From positions 1-38,927 of the forward strand of contig NZ_WJFC01000118.1 in the NCBI RefSeq assembly GCF_009725235.1: 38,927 nt of DNA, given 5' to 3'. Made by a program: the position numbers and the translations under genes. The stretch is from Scytonema sp. UIC 10036. Its GTDB lineage: Bacteria > Cyanobacteriota > Cyanobacteriia > Cyanobacteriales > Nostocaceae. Below are positions 22,920-32,122 of this stretch, one piece after another; position 1 is the first letter of the stretch, and every line of letters starts with the position of its first letter. The notes under the pieces were generated by a model. That model ran no database searches. It saw only the letters and a list, made by a program, of their open reading frames with translations, and was not told the DNA's origin.

Positions 22920-23340
22920 AAAACGCTATTTCAACTGTCTCATACTATTTAAATTTTGTACAAGCTTACACTGGGTGTTACTTGAAAAACAACAACACCC
23001 AAGCCTCTACAGATGAGTGACTTCCTCTCTTTGTTCATTTTAGCTAGGGATGTACTGAATGTACTAACTCTTTACAAAAGAGAAGATTCAACAGTTACAG
23101 TGCCCCCTGTTGCTCACCACTTGAGGAAATATCAACTTTAGGTTTGGGTGTTATTGTTTTTTGACGAGACAGATGTGAAATGAACAGCGCTTTGACCTCT
23201 TTTTTAACTTGTGTGCTTGATACACTAGCTGCTTAATCTGCCAGGGAAGCTTTGTTGCTTCAATTACTAAATTAACACCTGAAAAATTAGAGTTGTTTTA
23301 TTTGCAACTAAACTTTACTTTTTAATAGTTGGGGACTGGG
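22920..23340. other. Intergenic region without a gene
   Basis: About 420 bases preceding the tandem repeat. GGGTGTT at 22973-22979 pairs with AACACCC at 22994-23000, a stem-loop upstream of the minus-strand TIR-like gene that could be a leader structure. Nothing else could be supported. Confidence 0.5.
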
Positions 23341-23474
23341 GACAAGGAAGACAAGGGGGACAAGGGTGACAAGGGGGACAAGGGGGACAAGGAAGACAAG
23401 GGGACAAGGGTGACAAGGAAGACAAAGGGGACAAGGGTGACAAGGAAGACAAGGGGGACAAGGGTGACAAGGGA
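23341..23474. repeat. Degenerate nonamer repeat GACAAGGNN, about 16 units
   Basis: Successive units end in GG, AA, GT or GA; two units differ in length by one base. The array is followed by GAGAATAACTCTTGCCCAA. The same nonamer followed by the same tail occurs at 25228-25270, and a related version at 34520-34572. Because nine is a multiple of three and the unit has no stop, it creates artefactual open frames on both strands. Confidence 0.92.
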
Positions 23475-23705
23475 GAATAACTCTTGCCCAATTTCCTTTT
23501 GCCCAATCCCCAAAACCGGGAACTGTTGACAATCCACTCACCGTCATAGGCGACAACTGGGAATGAAGGAAGAGAAGGACGAAATTGCTCCTCAACTCTC
23601 CCACTCCCTCATCTCCCTTGCTTTGATATCAGGGTATTTCCCCTTCCCATTCTGGGGGTGCGTAGTTGACAATGGGTTGGATGTTTTTCAATATGGTTTA
23701 AAGTT

Positions 23706-23960
23706 ATGCCTAGAACAGCAAATGAGTACGCAGTACACCTACTTATCGAAGGTGGACACCGAGAAGAAGTGCGTTTTCCCACTATTCAAGATTTTCAAAA
23801 ATGGTATAGTGGCGAACTTATGCCTAAAAGTGCTTCTAATGACTTTATCAGCGTACCGATTAAGAATATTCAAGGTGAATATATGGTAGTGCGTCCAGCT
23901 CAGATTCTTGCTATCCGAGTGGAACCTGTTTTTAGTTCTAGTGTGGAAAGATTTGCGTAG
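23706..23960 (+). CDS. Small conserved hypothetical protein, paired with mltA
   Basis: An 84-residue soluble protein: MPRTANEYAVHLLIEGGHRE, VRFPTIQDFQKWYSGELMPK, NDFISVPIKNIQGEYMVVRP, ending AIRVEPVFSSSVERFA. The ATG at 23706 gives a compact protein of alternating strands and helices. Its stop is three bases before the mltA start, so they are almost certainly co-transcribed and perhaps translationally coupled. I believe it belongs to a cyanobacterial family of unknown function; a link to cell-wall turnover rests only on position. Confidence 0.78.
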   Translation: MPRTANEYAVHLLIEGGHREEVRFPTIQDFQKWYSGELMPKSASNDFISVPIKNIQGEYMVVRPAQILAIRVEPVFSSSVERFA

Positions 23961-23963
23961 ATC

Positions 23964-25220
23964 ATGAAAAGAACGCTTGCTTTAGTTTCTTTAAGTCTGG
24001 GAATTGCTTTGCTCGCCCCAGTATTATCAGTTTTTGCTCAGGTTCCCGGCTACCCGCCTTACCCAACACGAAATTCACCTGAGACTTGGTCCCCAGAACC
24101 AAGCCAACCTGAAGAACGTCAACCGTTAGTACCCGTTGAGCCTGTTGTTGACTGTACCTCAGCCTCTAGATGTTTGGGTTATGACGAACAAATTTGGAGT
24201 GCAGAAGGCAGACAGGGTGATTGGAAAGCACTGTTGACATCAATAGACAACAGCTTGCGTTACCTAGGAACTAAAGAAGCTATTGCAGCATATCAGAACT
24301 ATCCCATTAGAGAGTTTACTCTTGACCGCGTTCGTAGGAGTCTGCTGCGCTTTCGCGAGCTTGTTGTCAGTGCTAAATCACCTGCAGATCTGCAAGCGGC
24401 TGTGAGCCGGGAGTTTACTTTCTACCAATCTGTTGGGAACGATGGGAATGGAACTGTTAAGTTTACTGCCTACTATCAACCAGTTTATTCTGCCAGTCGA
24501 ACTCGCACTTCAGTTTATAAGTATCCTGTTTATGCTTTGCCTCCTAATTTCAAGCAGTGGGCAAAACCACACCCAAAACGAGTTCAATTGGAAGGCAAAA
24601 ATGGTTTGTTAGGCAATCAAAGCCGATTGCGTGGTTTGGAATTATTTTGGTTTCGCGATCGCTTGGATGCCTACCTAATTCATATCCAAGGTTCTGCCCA
24701 ACTCAACTTAACTGATGGCTCTGTGACATCTATTGGTTACGCAGGCGCAACAGATTATCCCTGGACAAGTATTGGAGGACAACTCATCAAAGATGGCAGA
24801 CTCCCTGCAAAGGGGTTAACAATGCCAGTCATGATTAAATATTTCAAGCAAAATCCTAAGGAAATGAACGTTTATCTTCCACGCTGGGAACGGTTTGTTT
24901 TCTTTAAAGAAACTAACGGTGAACCAGCTAGGGGAAGCATTCGCGTACCAGTCACAGCAGAACGTTCCATTGCGACGGACAAATCTCTTATGCCACCAGG
25001 AGCATTAGCGCTGATTAACGCTAGCTTTCCCTACATCAGTCAAAACGAACGCTTGACTTACCGTACTGTAAACCGTTACGTGCTCGATCAAGATACAGGA
25101 AGTGCAATCAAAGGTCCGGGACGGGTGGATTATTTTATGGGGACTGGTAAAATTGCAGGCGATCGCGCTGGTGTAACAGGTGGGAACGGCACGTTATATT
25201 ATTTATTGCTGAAAGAGTAG
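23964..25220 (+). CDS. mltA: Membrane-bound lytic murein transglycosylase A
   Basis: A 418-residue exported enzyme that cleaves the MurNAc-GlcNAc bond of peptidoglycan with formation of a 1,6-anhydro end. Residues 1-26 are a signal peptide (hydrophobic core LALVSLSLGIALLAPVLS, ending FAQ); I see no lipobox cysteine, so it is probably periplasmic or anchored by other means. A Pro-rich linker (~27-55) follows. The MltA beta-barrel starts around FTAYYQPVYSASRTR, with LEGKNGLLGNQSRLRGLELF and the loop YLIHIQGSAQLNL. The C-terminal 3D (double-psi barrel) domain includes GSAIKGPGRVDYFMGTG, with the conserved catalytic-type Asp. Length is normal. It forms an operon with the 84-residue gene before it. 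Confidence 0.93.
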   Translation: MKRTLALVSLSLGIALLAPVLSVFAQVPGYPPYPTRNSPETWSPEPSQPEERQPLVPVEPVVDCTSASRCLGYDEQIWSAEGRQGDWKALLTSIDNSLRYLGTKEAIAAYQNYPIREFTLDRVRRSLLRFRELVVSAKSPADLQAAVSREFTFYQSVGNDGNGTVKFTAYYQPVYSASRTRTSVYKYPVYALPPNFKQWAKPHPKRVQLEGKNGLLGNQSRLRGLELFWFRDRLDAYLIHIQGSAQLNLTDGSVTSIGYAGATDYPWTSIGGQLIKDGRLPAKGLTMPVMIKYFKQNPKEMNVYLPRWERFVFFKETNGEPARGSIRVPVTAERSIATDKSLMPPGALALINASFPYISQNERLTYRTVNRYVLDQDTGSAIKGPGRVDYFMGTGKIAGDRAGVTGGNGTLYYLLLKE

Positions 25221-25227
25221 GAGCTAG

Positions 25228-25270
25228 GGACAAGGGAGACAAGGGAGACAAGGGGGAATAACTCTTGCCC
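25228..25270. repeat. Nonamer repeat GACAAGGGA with GAATAACTCTTGCCC tail
   Basis: Three to four units directly after the mltA stop codon, followed by GGGAATAACTCTTGCCCAAC, the same tail seen after the array at 23341-23474. Confidence 0.85.
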
Positions 25271-25336
25271 AACTCTCCATACCCCATGCCCTATCCTCCA
25301 TGCCCGTTTTATCCATCACAATAACTAATTATTAGA

Positions 25337-26377
25337 ATGAGATTTAGCGAAATTATACAAAAACTAGGTGATATTGCTGCTTCTAATAGTTTGCTTGTTA
25401 ACACAGATATCGACCCAGAAATTACCGCATTAGCATCTGTTGATGAAGCAACTAATAATACTCTCAGCTACATAGAAGGAGCAAAATTTTCCTCTTGGGT
25501 TGGAAAAACAAACGCTGGCGCTTTAATTTTGCCTAAGGATGAAGCGTTGCAAGCACAAGCACAAGAGCGAGGTATTGTTTGGATCGCAGTGTCGGAACCA
25601 CGGCTTGCATTTGCTAACGTCATTGCACTGTTTTACCAACCTTGGCGTCCGGCTTCAGAAATTCATCCCACTGCTGTTATTCACCCGACTGCTAAAGTGG
25701 GTCAAAATGTTTACATTGGTGCTCATGTTGTCATCCAACCAGAGGTAGAAATTGGTGATGGAGTTTGCATCCATCCCAATGTCGTGATTTATCCAAATTC
25801 TCAGATAGGCGATCGCACAACTTTACACGCCAATTGTACTATTCACGAACGCACCCGTATTGGTGCAGATTGTGTCATTCATAGTGGTGCTGTCATTGGT
25901 GCTGAAGGCTTTGGTTTTGTTCCTAGTGCCAAGGGTTGGGTGAAAATGGAGCAATCTGGCTGTACGGTTTTGGAAGACGGTGTAGAAGTGGGATGCAATA
26001 GTGCTATCGATCGCCCTGCTGTAGGAGAAACACGGGTAGGTCGCAACACCAAGATTGATAATTTAGTCCAAATAGGTCATGGTTGTCAAATAGGTGCTGG
26101 TTGTGCTCTTGCAGGTCAATCTGCAATGGCAGGAGGTGCTAAACTTGGCAAGGGCGTTATCTTAGCCGGTCAAGTCGGAATTAGCAATCAAGTGAAGATG
26201 GGCGATCGGTCAATAGCATCTGCACAAGCTGGAGTTCATGATGATGTTGCACCTGGAGAAATTGTTTCTGGCTCTCCTGCCGTACCTTATAAAACATATT
26301 TGAAGGTATCAGCTATTTTGAATCGCTTACCAGATATGTATCAAACTTTAAAACAGTTACAACGAAAATTTAACTAA
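25337..26377 (+). CDS. lpxD: UDP-3-O-acylglucosamine N-acyltransferase
   Basis: A 346-residue acyltransferase of lipid A biosynthesis, adding the N-linked hydroxyacyl chain to UDP-3-O-acyl-glucosamine. The N-terminal ~100 residues are the uridine-binding domain (LSYIEGAKFSSWVGKTNAGA). From ~110 the left-handed beta-helix of hexapeptide repeats runs through HPTAVIHPTAKVGQNVYIGA to GDRSIASAQAGV. The catalytic His is expected in the NLVQIGHGCQIG segment, and GAEGFGFVPSAKGWVKM is the conserved ligand loop. A C-terminal helix follows (YKTYLKVSAILNRLPDMYQT). Length is usual. It stands alone here rather than in an lpx cluster, so either the organism has another lpxD or its cluster is dispersed. Repeats flank it on both sides. 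Confidence 0.93.
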   Translation: MRFSEIIQKLGDIAASNSLLVNTDIDPEITALASVDEATNNTLSYIEGAKFSSWVGKTNAGALILPKDEALQAQAQERGIVWIAVSEPRLAFANVIALFYQPWRPASEIHPTAVIHPTAKVGQNVYIGAHVVIQPEVEIGDGVCIHPNVVIYPNSQIGDRTTLHANCTIHERTRIGADCVIHSGAVIGAEGFGFVPSAKGWVKMEQSGCTVLEDGVEVGCNSAIDRPAVGETRVGRNTKIDNLVQIGHGCQIGAGCALAGQSAMAGGAKLGKGVILAGQVGISNQVKMGDRSIASAQAGVHDDVAPGEIVSGSPAVPYKTYLKVSAILNRLPDMYQTLKQLQRKFN

Positions 26378-26393
26378 CCTGCCAAGAGCACAG

Positions 26394-26442
26394 GAGGCAG
26401 AGCCTCCCGTAAGGCATTCCCAGGCTGAGCCTGGGAACGAGG
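26394..26442. repeat. Partial copy of the CTCGTTCCCAGCC inverted-repeat element
   Basis: GAGGCAGAGCCTC and CCCAGGCTGAGCCTGGG are adjacent hairpins, ending in GAACGAG. In reverse complement this matches 19700-19728. It lies 16 bases after the lpxD stop and could double as a terminator. Confidence 0.7.
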
Positions 26443-26584
26443 TGACAGCCCATAAAAATCAATGTGGTGAACCATTAGTATCTTAAGTCATAATCTTGAT
26501 AGCGCAACAGCATACAATTAAGACTTGCACCGATCGTTAGGTCAGTTAAAAATAAAGTTGGTGAATGCACGCGGGGAAACTAAC

Positions 26585-28012
26585 GTGAGTGAAGGGTTCG
26601 ATTACGATTTAGTGATTTTAGGCGCTGGAGTGGGCGGACATGGTGCTGCTCTACACGCCGTTAGCTGCAGTCTCAAGACAGCAATTGTCGAAGCGGCTGA
26701 TATGGGAGGAACTTGTGTTAACCGAGGCTGCATTCCATCTAAGGCACTGTTAGCAGCATCTGGGCGGGTGCGGGAATTACGTAATGCTCATCACCTCAAA
26801 TCCCTGGGTATTCAATTGGGAAGTGTTGAGTTTGACAGACGCTTAATTGCCGATCATGCCAACAATCTTGTGGCAAAAATTCAAGGTGACTTAACCAATA
26901 GCTTGAAGCGCCTAGGTGTTGATATTATTCGTGGTTGGGGTAAAGTCGCAGGGACACAAAAAGTTAGTGTCACAACAGATAGCGGTGAAAAAATTATTAC
27001 GGCTAAAGATATTATTCTTTCCCCTGGATCTGTACCTTTTGTTCCTCCGGGTATTCAAGTAGATGGCAAAACAGTTTTCACAAGCGACCAAGCAGTGAAA
27101 TTAGAATCGTTACCAGATTGGGTAGCAATTATTGGCAGTGGTTACATTGGATTGGAATTTTCTGATGTTTACTCGGCATTGGGCAGTGAAATTACTATGA
27201 TAGAAGCCCTAGACCAACTTATGCCGGGATTTGACCGCGATATTGCCAAACTTGCGGAACGGGTTCTCATTACGAACCGTGACATTGAAACTCACGTAGG
27301 AATATACGCGAAAAAAGTGATTCCCGGTTCACCTGTCATTATTGAGTTAGCTGATTTCAAAACCAAAGAAGATGTGGACGTACTGGAAGTCGATGCTTGC
27401 TTGGTAGCAACCGGACGCATTCCCGCTACGCAGAACTTGGGTTTAGATTCTGTAGGCGTGGAACTCGATCGCCGGAATTTTATTCCAGTGAACGATAATA
27501 TGGCTGTGCTTTCTGTCGGTGAACCAGTGCCACACTTATGGGCTATAGGGGACGCCACTGGTAAAATGATGCTTGCCCATGCTGCTTCAGCTCAAGGGAT
27601 TGTAGCTGTGGAAAATATTTGCGGGCGTCGTAAAGAAGTAGACTATTCCAGCATTCCCGCCGCAGCATTTACCCACCCGGAAATTAGCTACGTTGGCATG
27701 ACTGAAACGGCTGCTAAAGAAAAGGGTAGTGCAGAAGGATGGACAGTAGGAACAACTAAGAGTTATTTCAAAGGCAATTCCAAAGCCCTAGCTGAAGGTG
27801 AAGCAGATGGTATGGCAAAGGTTATTTACCGCAAAGACACGGGAGAGGTTTTAGGCGTCCATATTTTTGGAATGCACGCTTCCGATATTATCCATGAAGC
27901 CTCAGCAGCTATTGCCAACCGTCAATCCGTCCACACCCTTGCTCATCTAGTTCACGCCCACCCAACACTTTCTGAAGTGTTAGATGAAGCATACAAACGA
28001 GCAGCAGCTTAA
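26585..28012 (+). CDS. lpd: Dihydrolipoyl dehydrogenase
   Basis: A 475-residue flavoprotein, the E3 subunit of pyruvate dehydrogenase and glycine cleavage complexes, reoxidising dihydrolipoamide with NAD. FAD site [17 protein letters not shown] at the N-terminus; the redox disulfide in [19 protein letters not shown] site [20 protein letters not shown]; second FAD motif [21 protein letters not shown]. The dimer domain ends in the catalytic pair [14 protein letters not shown]. The start is taken at the GTG (26585, [11 protein letters not shown]), which matches cyanobacterial orthologues; a frame open back to a TTG at 26525 adds 20 unlikely residues. GGGGAAA precedes the GTG. Confidence 0.95.
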   Translation: MSEGFDYDLVILGAGVGGHGAALHAVSCSLKTAIVEAADMGGTCVNRGCIPSKALLAASGRVRELRNAHHLKSLGIQLGSVEFDRRLIADHANNLVAKIQGDLTNSLKRLGVDIIRGWGKVAGTQKVSVTTDSGEKIITAKDIILSPGSVPFVPPGIQVDGKTVFTSDQAVKLESLPDWVAIIGSGYIGLEFSDVYSALGSEITMIEALDQLMPGFDRDIAKLAERVLITNRDIETHVGIYAKKVIPGSPVIIELADFKTKEDVDVLEVDACLVATGRIPATQNLGLDSVGVELDRRNFIPVNDNMAVLSVGEPVPHLWAIGDATGKMMLAHAASAQGIVAVENICGRRKEVDYSSIPAAAFTHPEISYVGMTETAAKEKGSAEGWTVGTTKSYFKGNSKALAEGEADGMAKVIYRKDTGEVLGVHIFGMHASDIIHEASAAIANRQSVHTLAHLVHAHPTLSEVLDEAYKRAAA

Positions 28013-28052
28013 TAAATGATGAATTATGAATGATGAATGCTGAAAATTTGGC

Positions 28053-28108
28053 AATTCATAATTCATAATTCATAATTCATAATTCATAATTCATAATTCA
28101 TAATTCAT
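28053..28108. repeat. (AATTCAT)8 heptamer repeat
   Basis: Eight exact units between lpd and trpC, ending nine bases before the trpC ATG. A degenerate reverse-complement version (GAATTATGAATGATGAAT) precedes it at 28020-28038, so the transcript could fold. Confidence 0.93.
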
Positions 28109-28117
28109 AATTTTTTT

Positions 28118-29029
28118 ATGCAAATCCGTCGCCGTCGTCCTAACCCATCTGTGGCTGTTTCTATAATGCTGTATCAGGTTGCTGTGCCTGATGCTCAACC
28201 AAACAACATATTAGAGGAAATTGTTTGGCACAAAGAAGAAGAAGTTGACTTAATGCGGGAAAAACTCCCCCTACAAGAGTTGCAGCGTCAAGTATTGGAT
28301 GCACCACCAACTCGTGATTTTGTAGCTGCACTGCGTCATGGAAAAACACAGCCAGCACTGATTGCTGAGGTAAAAAAAGCTTCTCCGAGTAAAGGGGTTT
28401 TAAGGGAGAATTTTGATCCAGTGGAAATTGCACTAAAATATAAACAGAGCGGTGCGAGTTGTATTTCGGTACTTACTGATGAAAAATTTTTCTCTGGCAG
28501 CTTTGAAAATTTAATCAAGGTTCGCTCTACAGTAGATGTACCGTTGCTATGCAAGGAATTTGTCATTTATCCTTATCAAATGTATAGGGCACGTGTTGCG
28601 GGTGCAGATGCAGTATTGTTGATTGCAGCAATACTGAGCGATCGAGATTTACAATACTTCATCAAAATAGCCAAAACCCTAAAAATGGCAGCTTTGATTG
28701 AAGTTCACACTATAGAAGAACTCGATCGAGTCTTAGCTCTTGATGGTGTGACTTTAGTAGGTATTAACAATCGCAATTTAGAAGATTTATCCGTTAATTT
28801 GCAAACCACCTGCGAGCTTATAGCCGCTAGGAGTCACTTATTACAAGAGCGTAACATTCTAGTTGTGAGTGAGTCAGGGTTCCACACTCCAGAAGATTTA
28901 GCAATAGTAAAACGTGCAGGAGTATCTGGTGTCCTTATTGGAGAGTCTCTTGTAAAACACCCAGATCCAGGGGAAGCAATTACCAATCTCTTCGCTAAAT
29001 CTTCACCGCCCGCTAAATTAGGGCTTTAA
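28118..29029 (+). CDS. trpC: Indole-3-glycerol phosphate synthase
   Basis: A 303-residue TIM-barrel enzyme that closes the indole ring from carboxyphenylamino-deoxyribulose phosphate in tryptophan synthesis. Motifs: [19 protein letters not shown] (catalytic Lys and phosphate-binding Ser), [80 protein letters not shown] and [15 protein letters not shown]. All catalytic-type E, K and N residues are in place. The ~48-residue N-terminal extension ([13 protein letters not shown]..., [20 protein letters not shown]) is usual in cyanobacteria. The ATG comes directly after a heptamer array and T-run, with no Shine-Dalgarno. Stands alone, not in a trp operon, as is normal in cyanobacteria. Confidence 0.95.
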   Translation: MQIRRRRPNPSVAVSIMLYQVAVPDAQPNNILEEIVWHKEEEVDLMREKLPLQELQRQVLDAPPTRDFVAALRHGKTQPALIAEVKKASPSKGVLRENFDPVEIALKYKQSGASCISVLTDEKFFSGSFENLIKVRSTVDVPLLCKEFVIYPYQMYRARVAGADAVLLIAAILSDRDLQYFIKIAKTLKMAALIEVHTIEELDRVLALDGVTLVGINNRNLEDLSVNLQTTCELIAARSHLLQERNILVVSESGFHTPEDLAIVKRAGVSGVLIGESLVKHPDPGEAITNLFAKSSPPAKLGL

Positions 29030-29189
29030 CCAAATCATTTTTGCTTATGTAACAATTTATTTAATGACAAATCACCAGAAGGATAAAGGCTAAAGGATAA
29101 AGTAAGAAAGGTTTATGCCTTGCAATTCTTTCATCCTTCAGACTTTATACTTCGGTAAACTCATCCAAAAATATCAATCAAAAACTAAT

Positions 29190-29444
29190 TACATGGAGCA
29201 ACTTCCTCTGCCTTCACCTGTCCACTACGAACTTATACTGCAACTGCTAGAAAGGCAGACTCTGTCAGCAGTCGGTAGCAACCCAAATTTAAGGAATCAG
29301 GTGAACCAGCTCATTATTACTCTCAGAAAAGCCGTTGCACAACAAAAGCAATTAGAAGAAGCTTGCCAATCATCCTCGATAGAGGTAGACCATCGTTGGT
29401 CGCTCAATCATCTTAACACTGAACAAGTTGTTACCCCTGATTGA
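29190..29444 (+). CDS. Small cyanobacterial protein, DUF5340-like
   Basis: An 84-residue protein starting MEQLPLPSPVHYELILQLLE, then QVNQLIITLRKAVAQQKQLE and a polar tail. This is, to my memory, the DUF5340 family of cyanobacteria. A frame open back to 29115 adds a non-family N-terminus and is not preferred. Helical, soluble, function unknown. No strong ribosome site before the ATG. Repeated AAAGGATAAAGG-like sequence lies upstream at 29080-29100. Confidence 0.8.
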   Translation, partial: YMEQLPLPSPVHYELILQLLERQTLSAVGSNPNLRNQVNQLIITLRKAVAQQKQLEEACQSSSIEVDHRWSLNHLNTEQVVTPD

Positions 29445-29765
29445 TAAAAAACTTCCACAATGAATTCCAATAGGGCAGTTAACTTCGCCTTCACTAAGAC
29501 AATTTGCAATTCGCAATTGATTTTTCTATTGATTGCAATTTGCGAATTGGTGCAATTTTTTACTTTTCAAACACCTACCATCTACCACCCACTAACCACT
29601 AACCACTAATCAAATGAGAAAGCGGGCTGAATAATTCGCCCGCTTCTCAAATTTATTATGTTTGACAAAGCTATCAGGTATGCAATTTATCTCATCATGA
29701 ATCGACCTTTGTAAAAGGCAGGGCAAGTCCCGCATAGTAGATTATCCTCAACAATCATCAAATAA
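29445..29765. other. Intergenic region between convergent genes
   Basis: Contains an inverted pair around TGCAATTCGCAATTG (29510-29524) and CAATTTGCGAATTGG (29537-29551), a short (CTAACCA)n run at 29590-29608 and the clear terminator at 29616-29648. No gene seen. Confidence 0.7.
29616..29648. terminator. Stem-loop terminator
   Basis: GAGAAAGCGGGC pairs with GCCCGCTTCTC around the loop TGAATAATTC; AAATTTATTATG follows. GC-rich stem of about 11 pairs with one bulged A, between genes converging from both sides. Confidence 0.8.
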
Positions 29766-29957
29766 CTATGCGGTTTCTAACCAGTCATATATTTGCTCTA
29801 ACTGGTCGATGGTAATCAAGCCATACTGCCAAAGAATCATAGGTAAAGGACCCGGATCTTGCTCTCTATGGCGAAGAGCAACTGCCATGCAAGCTGTTGA
29901 GATTGCTAAATCTTCCTGCAAAAAATGAATAAACCTAGAATATGTTGATGGTGACAC
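29766..29957 (-). CDS. DUF2949 family small protein
   Basis: A 63-residue protein: FIHFLQEDLAISTACMAVAL, RHREQDPGPLPMILWQYGLI, TIDQLEQIYDWLETA. This combination, with the P-M-I-L-W-Q-Y-G-L core, is characteristic of the cyanobacterial DUF2949 family of unknown function. It starts at a GTG (29957) with weak upstream signals. Helical and soluble. Confidence 0.85.
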   Translation of the reverse strand: MSPSTYSRFIHFLQEDLAISTACMAVALRHREQDPGPLPMILWQYGLITIDQLEQIYDWLETA

Positions 29958-30488
29958 CCTTTTTGACCCCCTAAATTGAGAATGGAAGTGTACTTAAGTA
30001 TATCAAGTAAAAATTTTTCCGACACCGATGTGTTTGTTAATGCAAATTTCGCATCGGCAAACACTTGTATCGGTTCCCTGATTGTATTGAAAAAGGCGGC
30101 TTATATTAAGCCAAGCTCATGTGCCATTCACTTTCAAGTGTTAAATAGCACAAATTCTTGTTCGATTCGGCTTTATCCTTTGTACCTTAGTACCCCAGTT
30201 AACTACACCTACACTAAGAAAGATTCCTTAGATAATACTCCTCTATTGACTACACTTTACACTTACGTCAAAAGAAATATATTTTGTAGTCTGGAGTTCA
30301 ATCTAGTATCTGACTTAAAGACAGCATCGCTTACTGGTACGCATTGTATCAAATACTAGTCTTATAAAGGCTCTCTTTACAGATACGTAATATTTTTTTT
30401 ACAAATTCTTGAAAAAGAACCCAGAGTACAGAATATTACAGGGAAGCTATTCTGACGCTTGAATTCTCACTTCTTTTTTCAAAAAACT
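29958..30488. other. Long intergenic region without a supported gene
   Basis: About 530 AT-rich bases between two minus-strand genes. A plus-strand frame of 127 residues (29976-30359) exists but begins at a TTG, has an unnatural Ser/Thr/Tyr/Asn composition and no ribosome site, so I do not accept it. CACCGATGTGTTTGTTAATG (30022-30041) and CATCGGCAAACACTTGTATCGG (30050-30071) make a weak inverted pair, TGTTTG against CAAACA. Confidence 0.55.
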
Positions 30489-31055
30489 TTATTTCGAGGA
30501 AAAACCAGACTTAAGAAATTCAATTTTGACACGAGTTCCTTCTTTCAAACCAAGTTCAGATGCTCGCCCAGAACGCAGTTCAATGACTTGGTTAACTAGT
30601 GTATCAGGACCGTAGCTAGGACAATTGATGGTGTTACAAGGAGGTACGGAAACAGCAACGGACTTTACAACACCATCAAGCATAAAGACCATATCGAGAG
30701 GAACAGGTACATTCTTCATCCAAAAACTAGCACGAAAAGGTGACGGAAATTGAAAGAGCATTCCTCTATCGTCAGGTAAAGCTGGTCGAAACATCAAACC
30801 CATTGCTTGTTCTTGGGGTGTCCTTGCGACTTCCAATTGAATTTTTGCACCATTGGGAAAATTTGCAACAGCTGAAATTGGTAACTGTTGACCTCTATTG
30901 CTTATAAGTGGCGCTTTCTCCTGATTCTCCTGATTCATAGGTGCTTGAGTTTGAGAACTAGGAGTACCTGTAGGCGATACTGCTGGTGTCTGAGTAGAAC
31001 AACTCATCAGCAATACACTCAACACTATTGATAGCATACATAGCCAATTTATCAT
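30489..31055 (-). CDS. DUF192 lipoprotein
   Basis: A 188-residue exported protein. Residues 1-20 form a lipoprotein signal (MINWLCMLSIVLSVLLMSC) with the lipobox LLMSC, followed by a Thr/Pro/Gln-rich linker. The DUF192 domain spans ~60-185: AKIQLEVARTPQEQAMGLMF, PDDRGMLFQFPSPFRASFWM, PVPLDMVFMLDG and VNQVIELRSGRASELGLKEG. The family is a small beta-barrel of unknown function. It follows the nblR-like gene on the same strand after a 180-base gap filled with tandem repeats, so separate transcription is likely. Confidence 0.9.
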   Translation of the reverse strand: MINWLCMLSIVLSVLLMSCSTQTPAVSPTGTPSSQTQAPMNQENQEKAPLISNRGQQLPISAVANFPNGAKIQLEVARTPQEQAMGLMFRPALPDDRGMLFQFPSPFRASFWMKNVPVPLDMVFMLDGVVKSVAVSVPPCNTINCPSYGPDTLVNQVIELRSGRASELGLKEGTRVKIEFLKSGFSSK

Positions 31056-31065
31056 AACAGGTTTT

Positions 31066-31226
31066 GTTAGTTGTTGGTGGTTAGTTGTTAGTTGTTGGTG
31101 GTTAGTTGTTAGTTGTTGGTGGTTAGTTGTTAGTTGTTGGTGGTTAGTTGTTAGTTGTTTACTACAAATACTACTAACTACTAACCACTAACTACTAACC
31201 ACTAACCACTAACCATCAACCATTAA
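31066..31226. repeat. Opposed tandem repeats of the TTAGTTG/CTAACCA family
   Basis: Left arm (31066-31159): about 4.5 copies of a 21-base unit, GTTAGTTGTTGGTGGTTAGTT, itself three heptamers. Right arm (31171-31226): ACTAACCACTAACTACTAACC-type units, complementary in sense to the left arm. The arms could form a long imperfect hairpin around TTTACTACAAATA. Same repeat family as at 1-107. Confidence 0.88.
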
Positions 31227-31237
31227 CTATTCTTATT

Positions 31238-31924
31238 CTAAGATTCTCTCAAGACGTAACCTACGCCCCGTACTGTTTGAATAAGTCGCTTTTGACCTTC
31301 ATCTTCTATTTTTAACCGTAAGTAGCGAATATAAACTTCAATCACATTTGATTCGCCCATAAAGTCGTAACCCCAAACATTTTCTAAAATTTGTTCGCGA
31401 GTTAAGACTTCACGAGGGTGTTCCATCAGATACTTAAGAAGTTCAAATTCTTTCATCGTCAAGTCAATTGCTTTGCCGCTAAGCACGACACGACGAGTTG
31501 CCATATCTAAAACTAAATCTCCAAATCGCAATTGTTCGGTTGTATCGACATCGGGTTTTAAGTACAAGCGAACTAAGTTCAAAAAATCTTCCGATCTGTA
31601 TGGCTTGAGAAAGTAGTCATCTGCTCCTGCTTCCAAACACGCTACGCGATCGTCAACCGTATCCCTTGCCATCAAGACTAACACGGGCGATCGCGCTCCA
31701 GTACTTCTAAAACTTTTACACAATGACAACCCAGACTCTCCTGCTAGCATTCGGTCAATCACAATCAAAGCGGGTTGACGTTCTCGACTGTGTTGTATAC
31801 CACTCACCCCATCATGAGCCACAAGCGGCTCATAACCTGCTTCCTTTAAATCAAAAGCTAGCTGATTGGCAAGGCTTTCGTCGCTTTCAATAACTAAAAC
31901 ACAAGGAGTGTGAGCAACTGTCAT
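31238..31924 (-). CDS. nblR: OmpR-family response regulator, NblR-like
   Basis: A 228-residue two-domain regulator. Receiver 1-120: acidic pocket in VLVIESDESLANQL, phospho-acceptor-type Asp in IVIDRMLAGESG, and the Lys in YFLKPYRSEDF. Winged-helix DNA-binding domain ~130-228: LTMKEFELLKYLMEHPREVL, NVIEVYIRYLRLKIE, IQTVRGVGYVL. The IDRMLAGESGLSLC and RVACLEAGADDYFLKPYRSE segments match NblR, the regulator of phycobilisome breakdown and survival under starvation in cyanobacteria, by my memory. It lies on the same strand as nadK, about 200 bases downstream, with a heptamer repeat between. RpaB-like paralogues are the main alternative. Confidence 0.8.
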   Translation of the reverse strand: MTVAHTPCVLVIESDESLANQLAFDLKEAGYEPLVAHDGVSGIQHSRERQPALIVIDRMLAGESGLSLCKSFRSTGARSPVLVLMARDTVDDRVACLEAGADDYFLKPYRSEDFLNLVRLYLKPDVDTTEQLRFGDLVLDMATRRVVLSGKAIDLTMKEFELLKYLMEHPREVLTREQILENVWGYDFMGESNVIEVYIRYLRLKIEDEGQKRLIQTVRGVGYVLRES

Positions 31925-32044
31925 ATAAATTCTATACTTTAGATTTTAGATTCCAGTAAAAATGCAATTGTTTCCTAAAATAAAAAATCTTGATTTTACA
32001 CGCTGCCTACTCAGTTGTAACACATACAAGTATCAGCTGATAAA

Positions 32045-32118
32045 TCAAGACAGTGACCAATGACAAATGACCAATGACCAATAACCAATGACCAATGACC
32101 AATGACAAATGACCAATA
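32045..32118. repeat. TGACCAA heptamer repeat
   Basis: About ten units of TGACCAA, with variants TGACAAA and TAACCAA, between nadK and the nblR-like gene; they reach within five bases of the nadK stop codon. Confidence 0.9.
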
Positions 32119-32122
32119 ACTA

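Noticed and set aside
23341..23474. Possible CRISPR array
   Set aside because: Units are 9 bases and contiguous, with no unique spacers and no cas genes nearby.
23308..23604. Open frames of 60-98 residues on both strands over the nonamer array
   Set aside because: They arise because the 9-base unit has no stop codon; the proteins are simple repeats of Pro, Cys, Leu and Ser, or of Lys, Gly and Asp.
29976..30359. 127-residue plus-strand frame
   Set aside because: TTG start, low-complexity polar composition and no ribosome site; looks like AT-rich intergenic sequence.
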